From: Pisaster brevispinus
Lineage: Eukaryota > Echinodermata > Asteroidea > Forcipulatida > Asteriidae
Direction of reading: 5' to 3'
NCBI GenBank assembly: GCA_023634235.1
Contig: JAMKCF010000073.1
Span: 62,001 to 126,000 of the forward strand
DNA: 64,000 nt
In this document: piece after piece, positions 11,040-21,333 of the stretch
How the letters are laid out: every line of letters begins with the position of its first letter
Numbering within the stretch: the stretch's first letter is position 1
Notes under the pieces: generated by a model
Databases searched by the model: none
What the model was told of the DNA's origin: nothing
What the model saw: only the letters and a program-made list of their open reading frames with translations
Made by a program: the position numbers and the translations under genes

Positions 11040-12725
11040 ACAAAAAATTATATATATATTTTTATATATAAAATTTTATATATAAAATTAGTAGGGGAGA
11101 TGGCCTTAGCTTTCGATCCAATCCGGACCTTCGTCAGAGGCATAAACAAGAACAAACACAAACATATCCATTTATAGCAAAAAGTGGAGCAAAGGATTAA
11201 GGGAGAGTATCCAGAAAAAAAGCGGGAAAATATAGCCAATCAGAGTTGTAAATTTACTGGCTAAGAACCAATAAGAGTGAAGAGGTGAGAACAAAGGATG
11301 GTCAGTGTCAAAGGCTGGATCACTGGACCATAAAGGTGGTACTGCATTGTAGGTATTACAATGCGGGAAGCATGAAAGGGTAGGATTAGAGGGCAAGCCA
11401 CATAAGAAAATGCAACTAACAATAGGAGGCAAGATCAAAGTAATTATAGAATAAAAGAATCAGTGTAAGAAGTTAAAACTAAGCAAGAGGAACCTGCAGA
11501 GAGAGAGCAGGTTATTAATTCCTCTGCAGAGGGAATGGGTTATTGACAGGTTGATTTTTTCAAAACTTTTTGAGAGAGAGAAAAAAGAAGTGTAGGGAAC
11601 ATGTAAATGACAATAACTGTATCTATTTTGTATCAATGAAGTAAGCGAGAGAAAAAGCGTAAAAATAGACTAGTGGAGAGAACTTGTTGTTTACAGTTAT
11701 TTTATTTATTTTATATCGAAGAAAAAAACAAGCAAAGGTGGAAGGAGTGTGATGGGAATTTATTTAACACCAGTGTTTACGTTGAGTCCAAAGGGTTGGA
11801 CTGTCTTGAGTTGGTGAATCCAGTGTGATTCTCTGAGTTTGCGGTGTGTATCGTCACCATTGCAAGCCTCAATCACGATGAGTTCAACATCTTTGACGCT
11901 GTGATTACGGCTGTTGAAGTGGATGGAGACGGGGTACAGTTTATTGGTCTTTATGGAAGAGACATGGTTCGCAAAGCGAAGACTGAGTTTGGTCTTAGTC
12001 TCTCCCACATACTGTAGTCCACATCTTTTACAAGATATAACATAGACCACATTGGGTATGCTACATAGGGAGTCGGTCTTGATATTGTAAGAAGAGCCAG
12101 TGCTATGACTCTTCACTTTAAGTGCAGGTTTGATGTAGAGACAGGTTCTACATTTAGAGCGGGTACACTTGTGACAACCCTGTATCTCTGTTAGTGGTGG
12201 TGTTTGGCCTGTACCTGGGGGGAGTTTGGCCCTGACTAGAATGTCTCCCAGGTTTTTAGGGCGGCGGAAAGCAACCATGGGGTTATCAGGGATTGCTGAG
12301 CGCATCCTCTTAGATGAATGGAGAATATCCATTCTACCATTGAGGATTGAGGAGAGTTTGGGTAGTTTAGGGTGGTATGTGGTGACCAGGGCAACTCTAT
12401 TGGTCGGGACTATTAGATCCCGCGTTGGCCAAAAGAGTATGGCGTGGTATGCTGAGGGCCTTGTTGATGGCAAGTTGAACCCTGCGTTCGCTGTGACCTC
12501 TAGAAACAAGGTGTTTCCTGAGGTCCGATGAGCGCCTTTTGTATAGGGTATCTGTGGAGCAGATACGTCTTATGCGCAAGGCCTGACTGTAAGCTATTGC
12601 CTTCTTACAGTGACTGGGGTGGCAACTGTTAGAGAGAAGGTACTGGTGGGTGTCAGTGGGTTTGCTGTATACATCCGTAGCAATGCCGCTAGGATATTTA
12701 TATATATATATATATATATATACTC
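11040..12725 (-). mobile_element. 5'-truncated Penelope-like retroelement (PLE) with GIY-YIG
   Basis: The minus strand carries the C-terminal part of a PLE reverse transcriptase, entering at about 12,690 with the characteristic TDVYSKPTDTHQYL segment and then AYSQALRIRRICS. It is followed by the GIY-YIG endonuclease region (VVYVISCKRCGLQYVGETKT...) and a CxxC-rich linker (HKCTRSKCRTC). The main open frame is 11760-12509. One frameshift near 12,450 separates it from the upstream RT part. The finger and palm domains are missing. The 3' end (plus-strand coordinates 11,060-11,150) carries the typical PLE tail with TCGATCCAATCCGGACCTTC. A (TA)n run lies at the other edge, at 12,693-12,722. In PLEs the RT makes cDNA at a telomere-like or nicked target and GIY-YIG cuts DNA. 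This copy is inactive. Confidence 0.88.
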
Positions 12726-13235
12726 TTAATAAGATAAATAAATAAACAACTTCCTTAAAGATTCAAAGAATGAATTAAACCAAAATTAAGGGTAACAAAT
12801 TAGGGAGGGGAGGATAGGAGAGGGAGGTTAGGCAAGTTGCTCGCATTGTATGACAAGCAACTTGTTTGTTGGTTTGTAAAGTTTAAATAAAAGATGATAA
12901 AATATAAATAATTATCCTGATGTCATAGTTTCTTTCAGGTATTTTGGTTGTTATGTTGTGTAAGTCAGCAGCGAACTTATTTGAGTTTGATAATTATTGG
13001 ATTCCTGATAGACATCATGAAGTTCCTCAAGTCTTATCACTGGAGGAAAGGAATTCTGTGCAGTGGCATTTCGTCTACTTTTGATGAAACCCCTTTGATA
13101 TAGTTGGCTGACTCCTTTGATTGTTGAAATTATTCTTTTGACCAAAAAGAGTAAACTTAAAGGAAATGAATTTTGACCCTGTCCGTGCGAGACAGTGAAC
13201 ATCAAATGTTTTGTGTCATGAGTCTTTCATTGTTT
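12726..13235. other. Non-coding flank between PLE and U block
   Basis: No gene, tRNA or strong repeat was recognised. The region is AT-rich with short A/T runs. Confidence 0.35.
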
Positions 13236-14540
13236 GTCCCGGATAATGAGCAGATGAATCGAATGCCCAGTAACAATACTCGAACACAAATCCTCCTCAC
13301 ATATTGGTAGTTTTCTGGTTTTGTTGTACTGTGCGATTTATCTAAACTGTAAATCACAATATATTTAATTTATTGAAATTTGCACCAGTACCCAATAGAG
13401 AACAATGTTTAGTATTATGCTGACATAAACGGTAAGACCTTGCCCCCTTGCGAATATTTGAGGAGAACATACTTTTAAAATAAAGTTGGGTATGGTAATT
13501 GCGAATAAGTTGTGTTTATGTGTTGTTTGTAAGTTTTTTAAATACATCATATGTCCAATTGAGTTCTATATTTGTGGAACTAATTGATGTTGAGGTAGGT
13601 CCCCGCGTCCCCTTCAGTTGGATGCGAGCGTAGATCTTAATAACTTACAAATCTATTAGGACTATTTAGGTTTGCAGTGTAATAAAACGATAAATAATAA
13701 ATAAATAAATAATAATAATAAATCCCTTACAAACAAAAAAGAAACACCCCCACAAACAAGGTTTCAATTTTTCCAGGAAGTGAAATGATAATTTCTGGCA
13801 TCTTTGATTTCTTTACAAATGGCCCATGTATGTATTCATTTATTTATTTGTACACTTATTTATTGATTTATTATTGTTAATTGGGATTGGGGGAGGGGTG
13901 GGGAGGGGTAGGTCTAACAGTGTTATACATAAAACTATTGCATACAAATGCGAAACTACTAAGTGAATGGTATTCCTCGTACAGAAAAATTGACAAACCA
14001 ATCTCCATACAGAAAGATTGAAAGCTTAGCAGTAAAATACAAACATTTAACCTGCCCCAAGATTACTAGGGACGCTTTGTCCGAGTTTGGGGAGGAAGGG
14101 GGAGGGAGAGGGTTGGGAGACTGAGGGAGGAGGAGGAGGAGGGGGAGAACAAACATACAATTTTGCGAAAATCTGACTATGTAACTTTAATCATTGAGGA
14201 AAAATTGACAAACCAATCTTCATACAGAAAGATTGAAAGCTTAGCAGTAAAATACAAACATTTAACCTGCCCCAAGATTACTAGAGACGCTTTGTCCGAG
14301 TTTGGGGAGGAGGGGGAGGGAGAGGGTTGGGAGACTGAGGGAGGAGGAGGAGGAGGGGGAGAACAAAAATACAATTTTACGAAAATCTGACTATGTAACT
14401 TTAATCATTGAGGAAGTTATTAATAATAATCATCATACAAATATTAAATGAAACATCCCTTTATGAGGCAACATTATTTATAACTCGACACTTTCGATTT
14501 CATCATAGAGGACCTCTTTGTCAAGGAAGAGCACGGTAAC
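13236..14540. repeat. U block (upstream flank) of Ig receptor copy 2
   Basis: Non-coding. Homologous to 20,200-21,300, 29,920-30,700, 47,680-48,010 and 58,530-59,690. Landmarks are AACAATACTCGAACACAAAT, a CCAGTACCCAAT(A/G)GAGA segment, TTTTCCAGGAAGTGAAATG and the (T)TATTTATTTAT run. Only the gene-proximal part of the block is present, because the more distal part ends near the PLE. Confidence 0.75.
13985..14415. repeat. 215-bp tandem duplication with purine-rich core
   Basis: Two near-identical 215-bp units in direct orientation, checked by TTGACAAACCAATCT at 13,990 and 14,205. Each contains a long GGA/GGGAGA tract (about 14,085-14,145 and 14,305-14,360). The open frames across it are repeat artefacts on both strands. 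Confidence 0.9.
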
Positions 14541-14611
14541 TTTTTATGCTAGCTTTTATCAGGACTTTACATGTATATTTCACTGTACACTGTTCCATTC
14601 AGCGTAGGAAG
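14505..14611 (+). promoter_or_regulatory. Conserved proximal 5' block of receptor copy 2
   Basis: A block of about 100 bp directly upstream of the start is shared with copies 3-6: GACCTCTTTGTCAAGGAAGA, CACGGTAACTTTTTATGCTA, GGACTTTACATGTA, then a pyrimidine stretch ending CATTCAG 9 nt before the ATG. The last segment resembles a 3' splice site, so part of the block may be a 5'-UTR intron end. No TATA box is certain. Confidence 0.5.
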
Positions 14612-15802
14612 ATGTATCTGTTAGTGGTGTGCCTTCTTGTAATGTCCTCATTAAGCACAGCGTGTGTCTTTACGGGTCATCCAGAAGACACCGTAGCCGA
14701 GGTAGGAGAGATTGCCACGCTGACCTGTAGCACTGACTTTACCATCTGTCCAGCTGGGTTGTGTGTAATTCATTGGGCGCGTGAGACAAACAACACATTT
14801 GAAACAATTTCTGTATGTGGCTCTGTGTATCATCAGTATCCAGACAGATATTCGGTGTCTTCTGGTCCTGACTGGTCTTTGACGATTACAGGAGTACAGC
14901 CAAGTGATGTGAGGCGATATCGATGCAGCATTTACTCATATGAAAGACAAAGCTTACAGAAGTCTCTCCCAGCAACCCTCATCATACCATCACTAATCGA
15001 CATCAGTGTCCAGCCTCCTCGTCGTCCAATAAGAACGGGAGATAATGCTACATTTCACTGTAACGTTCAGTCACAGCGTGGAGCTCTACCAACCCTCAAT
15101 GTGAAATTGTTTGTGAATGGAACCAACATCAGAAGATTTCAAGATCAATACTTTTATAATTTGGATAACGACGGACACACCTTGACATTTCTCAAGATAA
15201 GATTGAACCACACTAACGTGTATTGTAAGGCATTCAGTGGGACTACGTATGTGAAAAGAAGTGATAACTATCTGATACTCATTCATCCTCAGAAGAAAAC
15301 AAAAACATCCGCTACTCAAGTACTTGAGACTGAAGAGTCTCTCACCGTCAACCCTGCTGAATTTCCCCATGACACTGATGAGCCATCCGCTACTCAAGTA
15401 CCTGGGACCGTAGAGTCTCTCACCGTCAACACTGCTGAGTTTCCGGATGACACAGTTAAGACTATTCTATCCACAGCATGGGTGAAGTCAGTAGACGATA
15501 ACCAACCCCCATCCACACCTTCCGTCCTGGGGAGAGAGAAACATACCCATTACGTCATAATAGCCGTCTTAGTTTGTGGCGTTTTCTTCTCGATGCTCTT
15601 CAATGTAGTCTTGATTTACCTCTGGGTTGGGAGAGGACCATGCAAAGGTAGACGCAGTACAAGCCGTGAATCTGACGGAGATCAAAATGCTGGAGATGAA
15701 AGAGCGTACGAGGAAATGGAAACCCAACTACATGGGCAAGCTACTTCTACAGTCAGTAAGGAGACTACACCATCCAGCTACCAAGAACTTATGTTTAAGT
15801 AG
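14612..15802 (+). CDS. Ig receptor copy 2: two Ig domains, stalk, TM, short tail (396 aa)
   Basis: Intact single-exon type I membrane receptor. The start at 14612 is preferred over the upstream in-frame ATG at 14546 because a signal peptide follows directly and all paralogues align there. The signal peptide covers residues 1-17. The V-like Ig domain (about 18-125) has core Cys39, Trp55 and Cys105 and extra Cys18, Cys46, Cys51 and Cys69; the loop is C-PAGL-C. The second Ig domain covers about 128-225. The stalk contains two 26-residue repeats (SATQV...EFPHDTDEP), 78 bp apart at 15,311 and 15,389. A membrane helix (YVIIAVLVCGVFFSMLFN...) without an acidic or basic residue is followed by a 55-residue tail with RAYEEM and a terminal SSYQEL, which fits an ITIM (SxYxxL). 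Likely a cell-surface recognition receptor; ligand unknown. Together with dead copy 1 it forms the short-tail group. Confidence 0.9.
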   Translation: MYLLVVCLLVMSSLSTACVFTGHPEDTVAEVGEIATLTCSTDFTICPAGLCVIHWARETNNTFETISVCGSVYHQYPDRYSVSSGPDWSLTITGVQPSDVRRYRCSIYSYERQSLQKSLPATLIIPSLIDISVQPPRRPIRTGDNATFHCNVQSQRGALPTLNVKLFVNGTNIRRFQDQYFYNLDNDGHTLTFLKIRLNHTNVYCKAFSGTTYVKRSDNYLILIHPQKKTKTSATQVLETEESLTVNPAEFPHDTDEPSATQVPGTVESLTVNTAEFPDDTVKTILSTAWVKSVDDNQPPSTPSVLGREKHTHYVIIAVLVCGVFFSMLFNVVLIYLWVGRGPCKGRRSTSRESDGDQNAGDERAYEEMETQLHGQATSTVSKETTPSSYQELMFK

Positions 15803-17040
15803 AGTATCTCTCCATAATGTACCATGCGGGAACTTTTATTGGGCGATGATAGACGTAATTCAAGACGTTAATCTCATGCTGCTTGAGTTGCTGTTGATAG
15901 CAACATGTATGAGAGGCTATTGAAGCCCAACTACAGGAGTAGACAACACTTGTATATTAACACTAGACTAAAACGACACGTGAATGCATAACCGGTAACT
16001 TACTCTAGCCAGAGATTAACTTTTACTTAAACAACAATTGTGTATGCAGTTGTTCTATATTTTACCTTTAGAATACTTAATGTATATATATTATATATAT
16101 ATAAAATTAGTAGGGGAGATGGCCTTAGCTTTCGATCCATATATATTATATATATATACTAATGCAAGTAACGTGTCTGTTTGTGTAAGAAAAAGTCCCA
16201 GGTGCCTGTATAGATCGGGCTGCAAATTTTCGTACTGCCCTTTTTCGGTCCTGTGATCATACTAAGGGCGTACGATTTGTTTATTTTCTTCTCATTTCAA
16301 AATATGATTTATTTCACATATTTTTTTTTTGAAAGAGGATAAACTAACGCAAGGTATGAAAACGCGGCTGTTGATTTACGAAAACATGCGCAACGAAAAC
16401 AACGTTGTGAAGTGCGGCACGAATCGCGTGCGGCACCGAAACTTGGCTCGCAACTCACGCACGCGCAAACCCAGCCGCTCTTCCATTTGGGTCAATTTCG
16501 CACATGGACCATTCATTATGCATACATTATTATGCATTATTAAATTGAGAACTTATGAAGAAAATTTCAAAATGAAGGATTTCGTCCAGTTATAACAGTA
16601 ATTCTGAACTGCCTCAGGGCAAGGATGTTTACAAAACTGCTAACAAAATACAGGAAGAAACGATGAACAAATATTTCCTGCTCGTCACAACCAAAGAGAA
16701 ATGTTTTTATAACCAAATAAATACAGAAATGTTGCTAATTTGTATGCAAAAGAGGAAGGAAAACAAGAAAAACATGTTTTATTGGGTTTCGATAATAATC
16801 TAAATATCGTCCTCAACGAGAAACGAAGCGAATACGATTTTTTCAAAGCGGTGATAATGATTCTCGTCTTGACTTGCAAAGCATGTCTCAAGTTTACCGT
16901 CTTTAACAATTGATGACACATTATCAACACGTCACCAGAAAGAACTTTAAAATCTCATTCTTAACGTAAACTTTCACTTTGTGAATAATTCATGTAGCAT
17001 TTAATTTATGGTGAATTTAACCAACGTATGCTATCATTAT
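15803..17040. other. Non-coding spacer between copy 2 and the next U block
   Basis: The D block found behind copies 3-6 is not recognisable here. The stretch contains a PLE-tail fragment within TA repeats (16,085-16,160). The plus-strand open frame 16329-16595 has no recognisable domain. Nothing else is supported. Confidence 0.4.
16085..16160. mobile_element. PLE-tail fragment framed by TA repeats
   Basis: A segment of about 38 bp, beginning AAAATTAGTAGGGGAGATGG and ending TTTCGATCCA, is identical to the end of the Penelope-like element at 11,083-11,122. It is bordered on both sides by ATATATTATATATATA. It is most simply a minimal PLE insertion truncated to its terminal bases within TA-repeat DNA. 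Confidence 0.7.
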
Positions 17041-20000
17041 TAATTCTGCTTGATATTCGGGTTGACCCAAGGTCCAGCTAATTAAAATAAGAAAACGAAA
17101 TCAGAGAAAGAAATGGGGAAAAAAAGCACAACGTTTTCCTTTTTTTGCCTTAGCAGCCAAAAGCCACTTTTTACCTGAACTTTGCAACGGAGGATATTTA
17201 ACAGGTTTTGATGGATCTATGTTCAGTAGACCTTGGCTAAACAGAAACTGCAAGATGACACCCTATGAAGGTTTGGGCATTTCTAGATTGGCCACCTGTC
17301 TTGGATAAAGACAGGCACTGGTTTTACAGACCCAAAGCCGTGGTAATGTTTGTGTTTTTCCCGTCGTTGGAATATTCAAACTAAGACAATCAATTCTTCA
17401 AGGGTATCTCGTAGTCCATACGAGCAAGATTATGCATTAAGGGAGAATAGACCTACAATCCTGACGAAAATATAACACCTCGATAATAACCTGAACCTCC
17501 CCGTCACTTCTAACCCGCGCCCCCACCTACCCTCGTAAATATTGTTGATATATCATGCTTTAGCAAAGGCTGCAATGAGATCCAATATTGACAGGGGGCC
17601 AATGGGGAAGGAATAATTTAGAGTACAGCAAGGTTCAGGTCGAAATGTGTACGGTTAGGCATGGTCGTTCAATTTCAAATATGCGTCCATGTAAAGGCTA
17701 TTTTGGGGGATGAAACGTTTTTGCACTGACTTCTCGATTTCAGGCAAACGCTAACCAATGCCCAGAAACCGAGATACTGTTTTTGATCGAGTATTTTTCC
17801 ACATTCTTACGATGGCGGGTTTCACTCCCAATCGTTAGTTCTCTTTTGGTGCTGGCATATTTGTTTTTCTTTTCTTGTCTAGTTTCATTCCATTATAAAC
17901 GTTTTTTTTTCCACAAATTCTTCTGGATCCTGTCAGTTTTTGTACGTAGCAGATTTCCATTTCATTTTCGTAGTTAGGATTTGTGGCTGTTGCAGTTGCT
18001 GGAAATGTCAGTAGTTATGATTTAACTTTTGATAATTAAACATTTTCAAAATGTTGATTTAAAGAAAACAAGGTAAAAACACGGTTTAAAACCCGAATAA
18101 ATCCCAAAAATGAAAAAAATGCATTTGATTTATCATGGTTTTTTTTTTGGTTTCGGGATTTCCTCAAAACCTTTTTTGAGCCTTTACATTTTCTGAAAAG
18201 AAGGAAAGTGGTCTCCAAAGGGAGAAAGAAATAGTCCACATTTTTGTCTAAACCTTAAGTTTTGCATCTCCGGTGATGCACAGAGTCTGTAAACCTCCTG
18301 AATTGTAACATCTGAGATGTTCTGGGTCTAGCAAAAGGGAGAACTTAAGCCCATAAGCCATTACTTTGGTCCTCAAATCTCATTGTGAGAAAAACCAAAA
18401 AACTATTATATTTCATCTCAAGAGGTTTATGTTGTATCTCAATCAAGCTGACCCTAAACTTACCCATATTCCCTGTCTCCAACAACTGCCGTGAAAACTT
18501 ATGTGATTTATAGGAAAGAGGTACCAGACCATAATTCTTCCAGCCTCGTTTTCGTCAAGTTATTTTTTGCAAGAACAAACAAATAAGATAACCACACCGT
18601 GACTGAAGTCTGTAATGGAATTTGTTGTCGCCATTTAAAAAAAAATATGTTAATCCATAGTTCGTCTTGTGTTTAAAGAGGAGCTCCAATGTCAAATTAA
18701 GTTTGTGATCCACTCATTTTCCAATAGGAAATAATTACAAGTCTCTAACCTCAGTATAACATGCCTCTGTGTTTGATACCCTCGAGTGCAATTTTCGTCA
18801 AAATTCAAAAACGTTCGCTGACGTCACGTTTCAGGTATATGGTCTGTACATTTTTGTACAGATTTGTTTTTAGTTCATAGCTGAATTTTGATGATGTTCA
18901 ATCAAACGGCATTGATTTTGACCTTTTCATTTGCGCAAAAAGTCCACTTTGAAATGTACATACCCGTTTGTTGTTAATGTCCAATGATGTCATGTTTCAA
19001 ATTTCGCTCTGAAGAGTATCACATAAAATGGCATTTTATGCCATTTAATTTAGGAATGTTTTCCCCACTTACAGGAGGATTCTATGTATTGAAAGATGAG
19101 TGCATCACAAAACTGACTTTGACCTCGGGGCCCCTCTTTAGTTGAGACAGTTGGAACAACTTTGTAGGTCTTGAGGGCAGATCCAATAGTTATAGAAACC
19201 AGAAACACACAATTCTTTGGTGCTTGTCCCACCATCAGAAGAATCCATTTCCTCATTCAGACTCGCATATCCTGTTAAAAAAAAAAAAAAAAAACAATAA
19301 CAAGTATCAGTCCCCCTTGTTTAATAAAAGACCCAAAGATCTTTCCTCCAATTCTCAGTTTGTTTTTTTTGTTCGGCTAAAATAGACAACTTTCACTCCG
19401 TATTGAAATTTAAACATTCCGTTTCCTCAAATTAAAGGTATTGTCATAGATGGGCAAATACTCAAAAATGTAACCCCCCTTAAACAACTTTACTTTGGTA
19501 AGAAGCTCAGCAGCTGTTGATTGTATGAACTATTTTGAGAAAGGATCCCTTCGAATTAATAAGGATTTTTCGCCCCGAGTTTTTTTTAATCTGAGAACGG
19601 TTCGTGCATGAATAGGTTCTCAAAAATGTTCAGGGTTGATTTTTTTCTTCTTCAAATTTCCGTGGTGTCCGTTCTCAAATGGTGCGGCCAAAGATGCGGA
19701 TGGTACCCGCTGTCACCTCGCTAAACGCGGATGGATTTGACGTTCTTGTGAAAATGCCATGAAAGGTTTTTGCTGTTTTGTTAACAAGTAGACACTGTGT
19801 TCAGCTGAATCTTTCAGATATGACTTGTATTATATCTTTGTTGATTATTTTGCCAATAAATCAGCATTACGTTGACTGAAACCAATCTATGGCACACCCC
19901 TGAACAATAACAACTATAATTTCCCCTTGTTTGATAAAGGGTTCAGACAATTATTCTGTCATTTCTCAGTTTTGTTAGTTTAGCTAAAATAGACAACTTT

Positions 20001-21240
20001 CACTTCCGTTTTGAAAATTAAATATTTTTTTTTTTCAAATTAGGTCATTGGTTATGATAAGGATAAGGACAAAGTTGATTTCTTTTGGTCTGCCCTTCAA
20101 GTGAAAAAATGTATGTTGTTGTTTTTTATCTTGATTTAAATTCAAATCATTTATGGAAATTAAAAAACGGAATTTGAATTAATCGGAATATGGAGCAGAT
20201 GAACCGATCGCGAGATGAATGCCCATTAACAATACTCGAACACAAATCCTCCTCACATATTGGTAATTTTCTGGTTTTTGTACTGTGCTATTTATCAAAA
20301 CCAAATCACAATGAATTTAATTTATTGAAATTTGTCCCAGTACCCAATGGAGACAATGTTTAGTATTATGCTGACAGAAATGGTAAGACCTTGCCCACTT
20401 GTGAAGAATATACTTTTGAAATAAAGTTGAGATTAGTAATTGAGAATTTGTTATGTTTGTGTGCTGATATTTATACCAAAGTTCTTTAAATATGTCATAC
20501 ACTCTAATGAGTTCTATATTTGTGGGTTTTAATTGATGTTGAGGTAGGTCCCCGCGGTCCCTATAGTTGGATACGAGCGTAGAACTTAAACAATTAAAAG
20601 TGTCAAGATTTTGTCTTTTTCTCCGTTTACTTTCCTTGATATTTGTGTTTATAATATAAATGTTACAATTTCATTCAGAAAAAAACCCTTAACAAACAAA
20701 TAAAGGAACACCACAACAAACATCCCAACAGACAAGGTGTCACCTTTTCCAGGAAGTGAAATGTGAATGGCGGGCACATTTGATTTTTTTTTTACAAATG
20801 GCCCACTTATTTATGTATTCATTTTGTTATTTGTTTACTTATTTATTTATGTAGACTTGCTTATTGGGGTTGGGTTGGACGGGGAGGCGGTAGGCCTAAT
20901 ATGTTTATACATACAATTATTGAACGAAATTGCGAAACTACAAAGTGATAATATTCCTTGACTTAGTTTTTTTTAATAACTAATTTGCATATCACAAGTA
21001 TGTCTGTGGCATGCAAAAGCTATGTATGTTTTTTTGTTCTAAAAAAAATATCATTTCTCGAAATTCGTTCTGAGTGAGGGGGGGGGGAGGGAAAACAAAA
21101 ATATTATTATTATTATTATTTTTTTTAATTGGACCATGTAACTTTAATCATAGAGGAAGTTTTAATAATAATCGTATAACTATTATATGCAAAGTCCTGT
21201 TATGAGACAACAGTCTTTACAACTCGAACACTTTCGATTT
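17041..21240. repeat. U block upstream of Ig receptor copy 3
   Basis: Non-coding segmental duplicate, collinear with 27,120-30,680, 44,050-48,100 and 54,470-59,690. Landmarks include CAGCCAAAAGCCACTTTTTA, GAGTA(C/T)TTTTCCACA with ATGGCGGGTTTCACT, ATTCTTCTGGATCCTGTCAG, ATTCAAAAACGTTCGCTGAC with a TGACGTCA, TTGAGGGCAGATCCAAT and GTAGGTCCCCGCG. None of the open frames in it is conserved in frame among the four copies. It is likely a gene-flanking block co-duplicated with the receptor. Confidence 0.8.
21060..21125. repeat. G/A-rich tract and (ATT)n near copy 3
   Basis: A GAGTGAGGGGGGGGGGAGGG tract is followed by ATT repeats. It lies about 260 bp upstream of the start codon, at the place where copies 2, 4 and 6 carry longer GGA/GA tracts. 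Confidence 0.8.
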
Positions 21241-21242
21241 CA

Positions 21243-21333
21243 TGGTGAAAGAGAACGGTAACTATTTATGCTAGCTTCTCTCAGGACTTTTCATTTATAT
21301 TTCACTATACACTGTTTTCATTCAGCGTGAACG
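21243..21333 (+). promoter_or_regulatory. Conserved proximal 5' block of receptor copy 3
   Basis: Contains AACGGTAACTATTTATGCTA, CAGGACTTTTCATTTATATT and CACTGTTTTCATTCAG ending 9 nt before the ATG, as in the other copies. The CACTGTTTTCATTCAG segment is a good match to a 3' splice site, so a non-coding first exon may lie upstream. Confidence 0.5.

Noticed and set aside
15540..15640. Activating-type receptor for copy 2 through a charged membrane residue
   Set aside because: I see no Lys, Arg, Asp or Glu inside the hydrophobic segment; the tail even ends with an ITIM-like SSYQEL.
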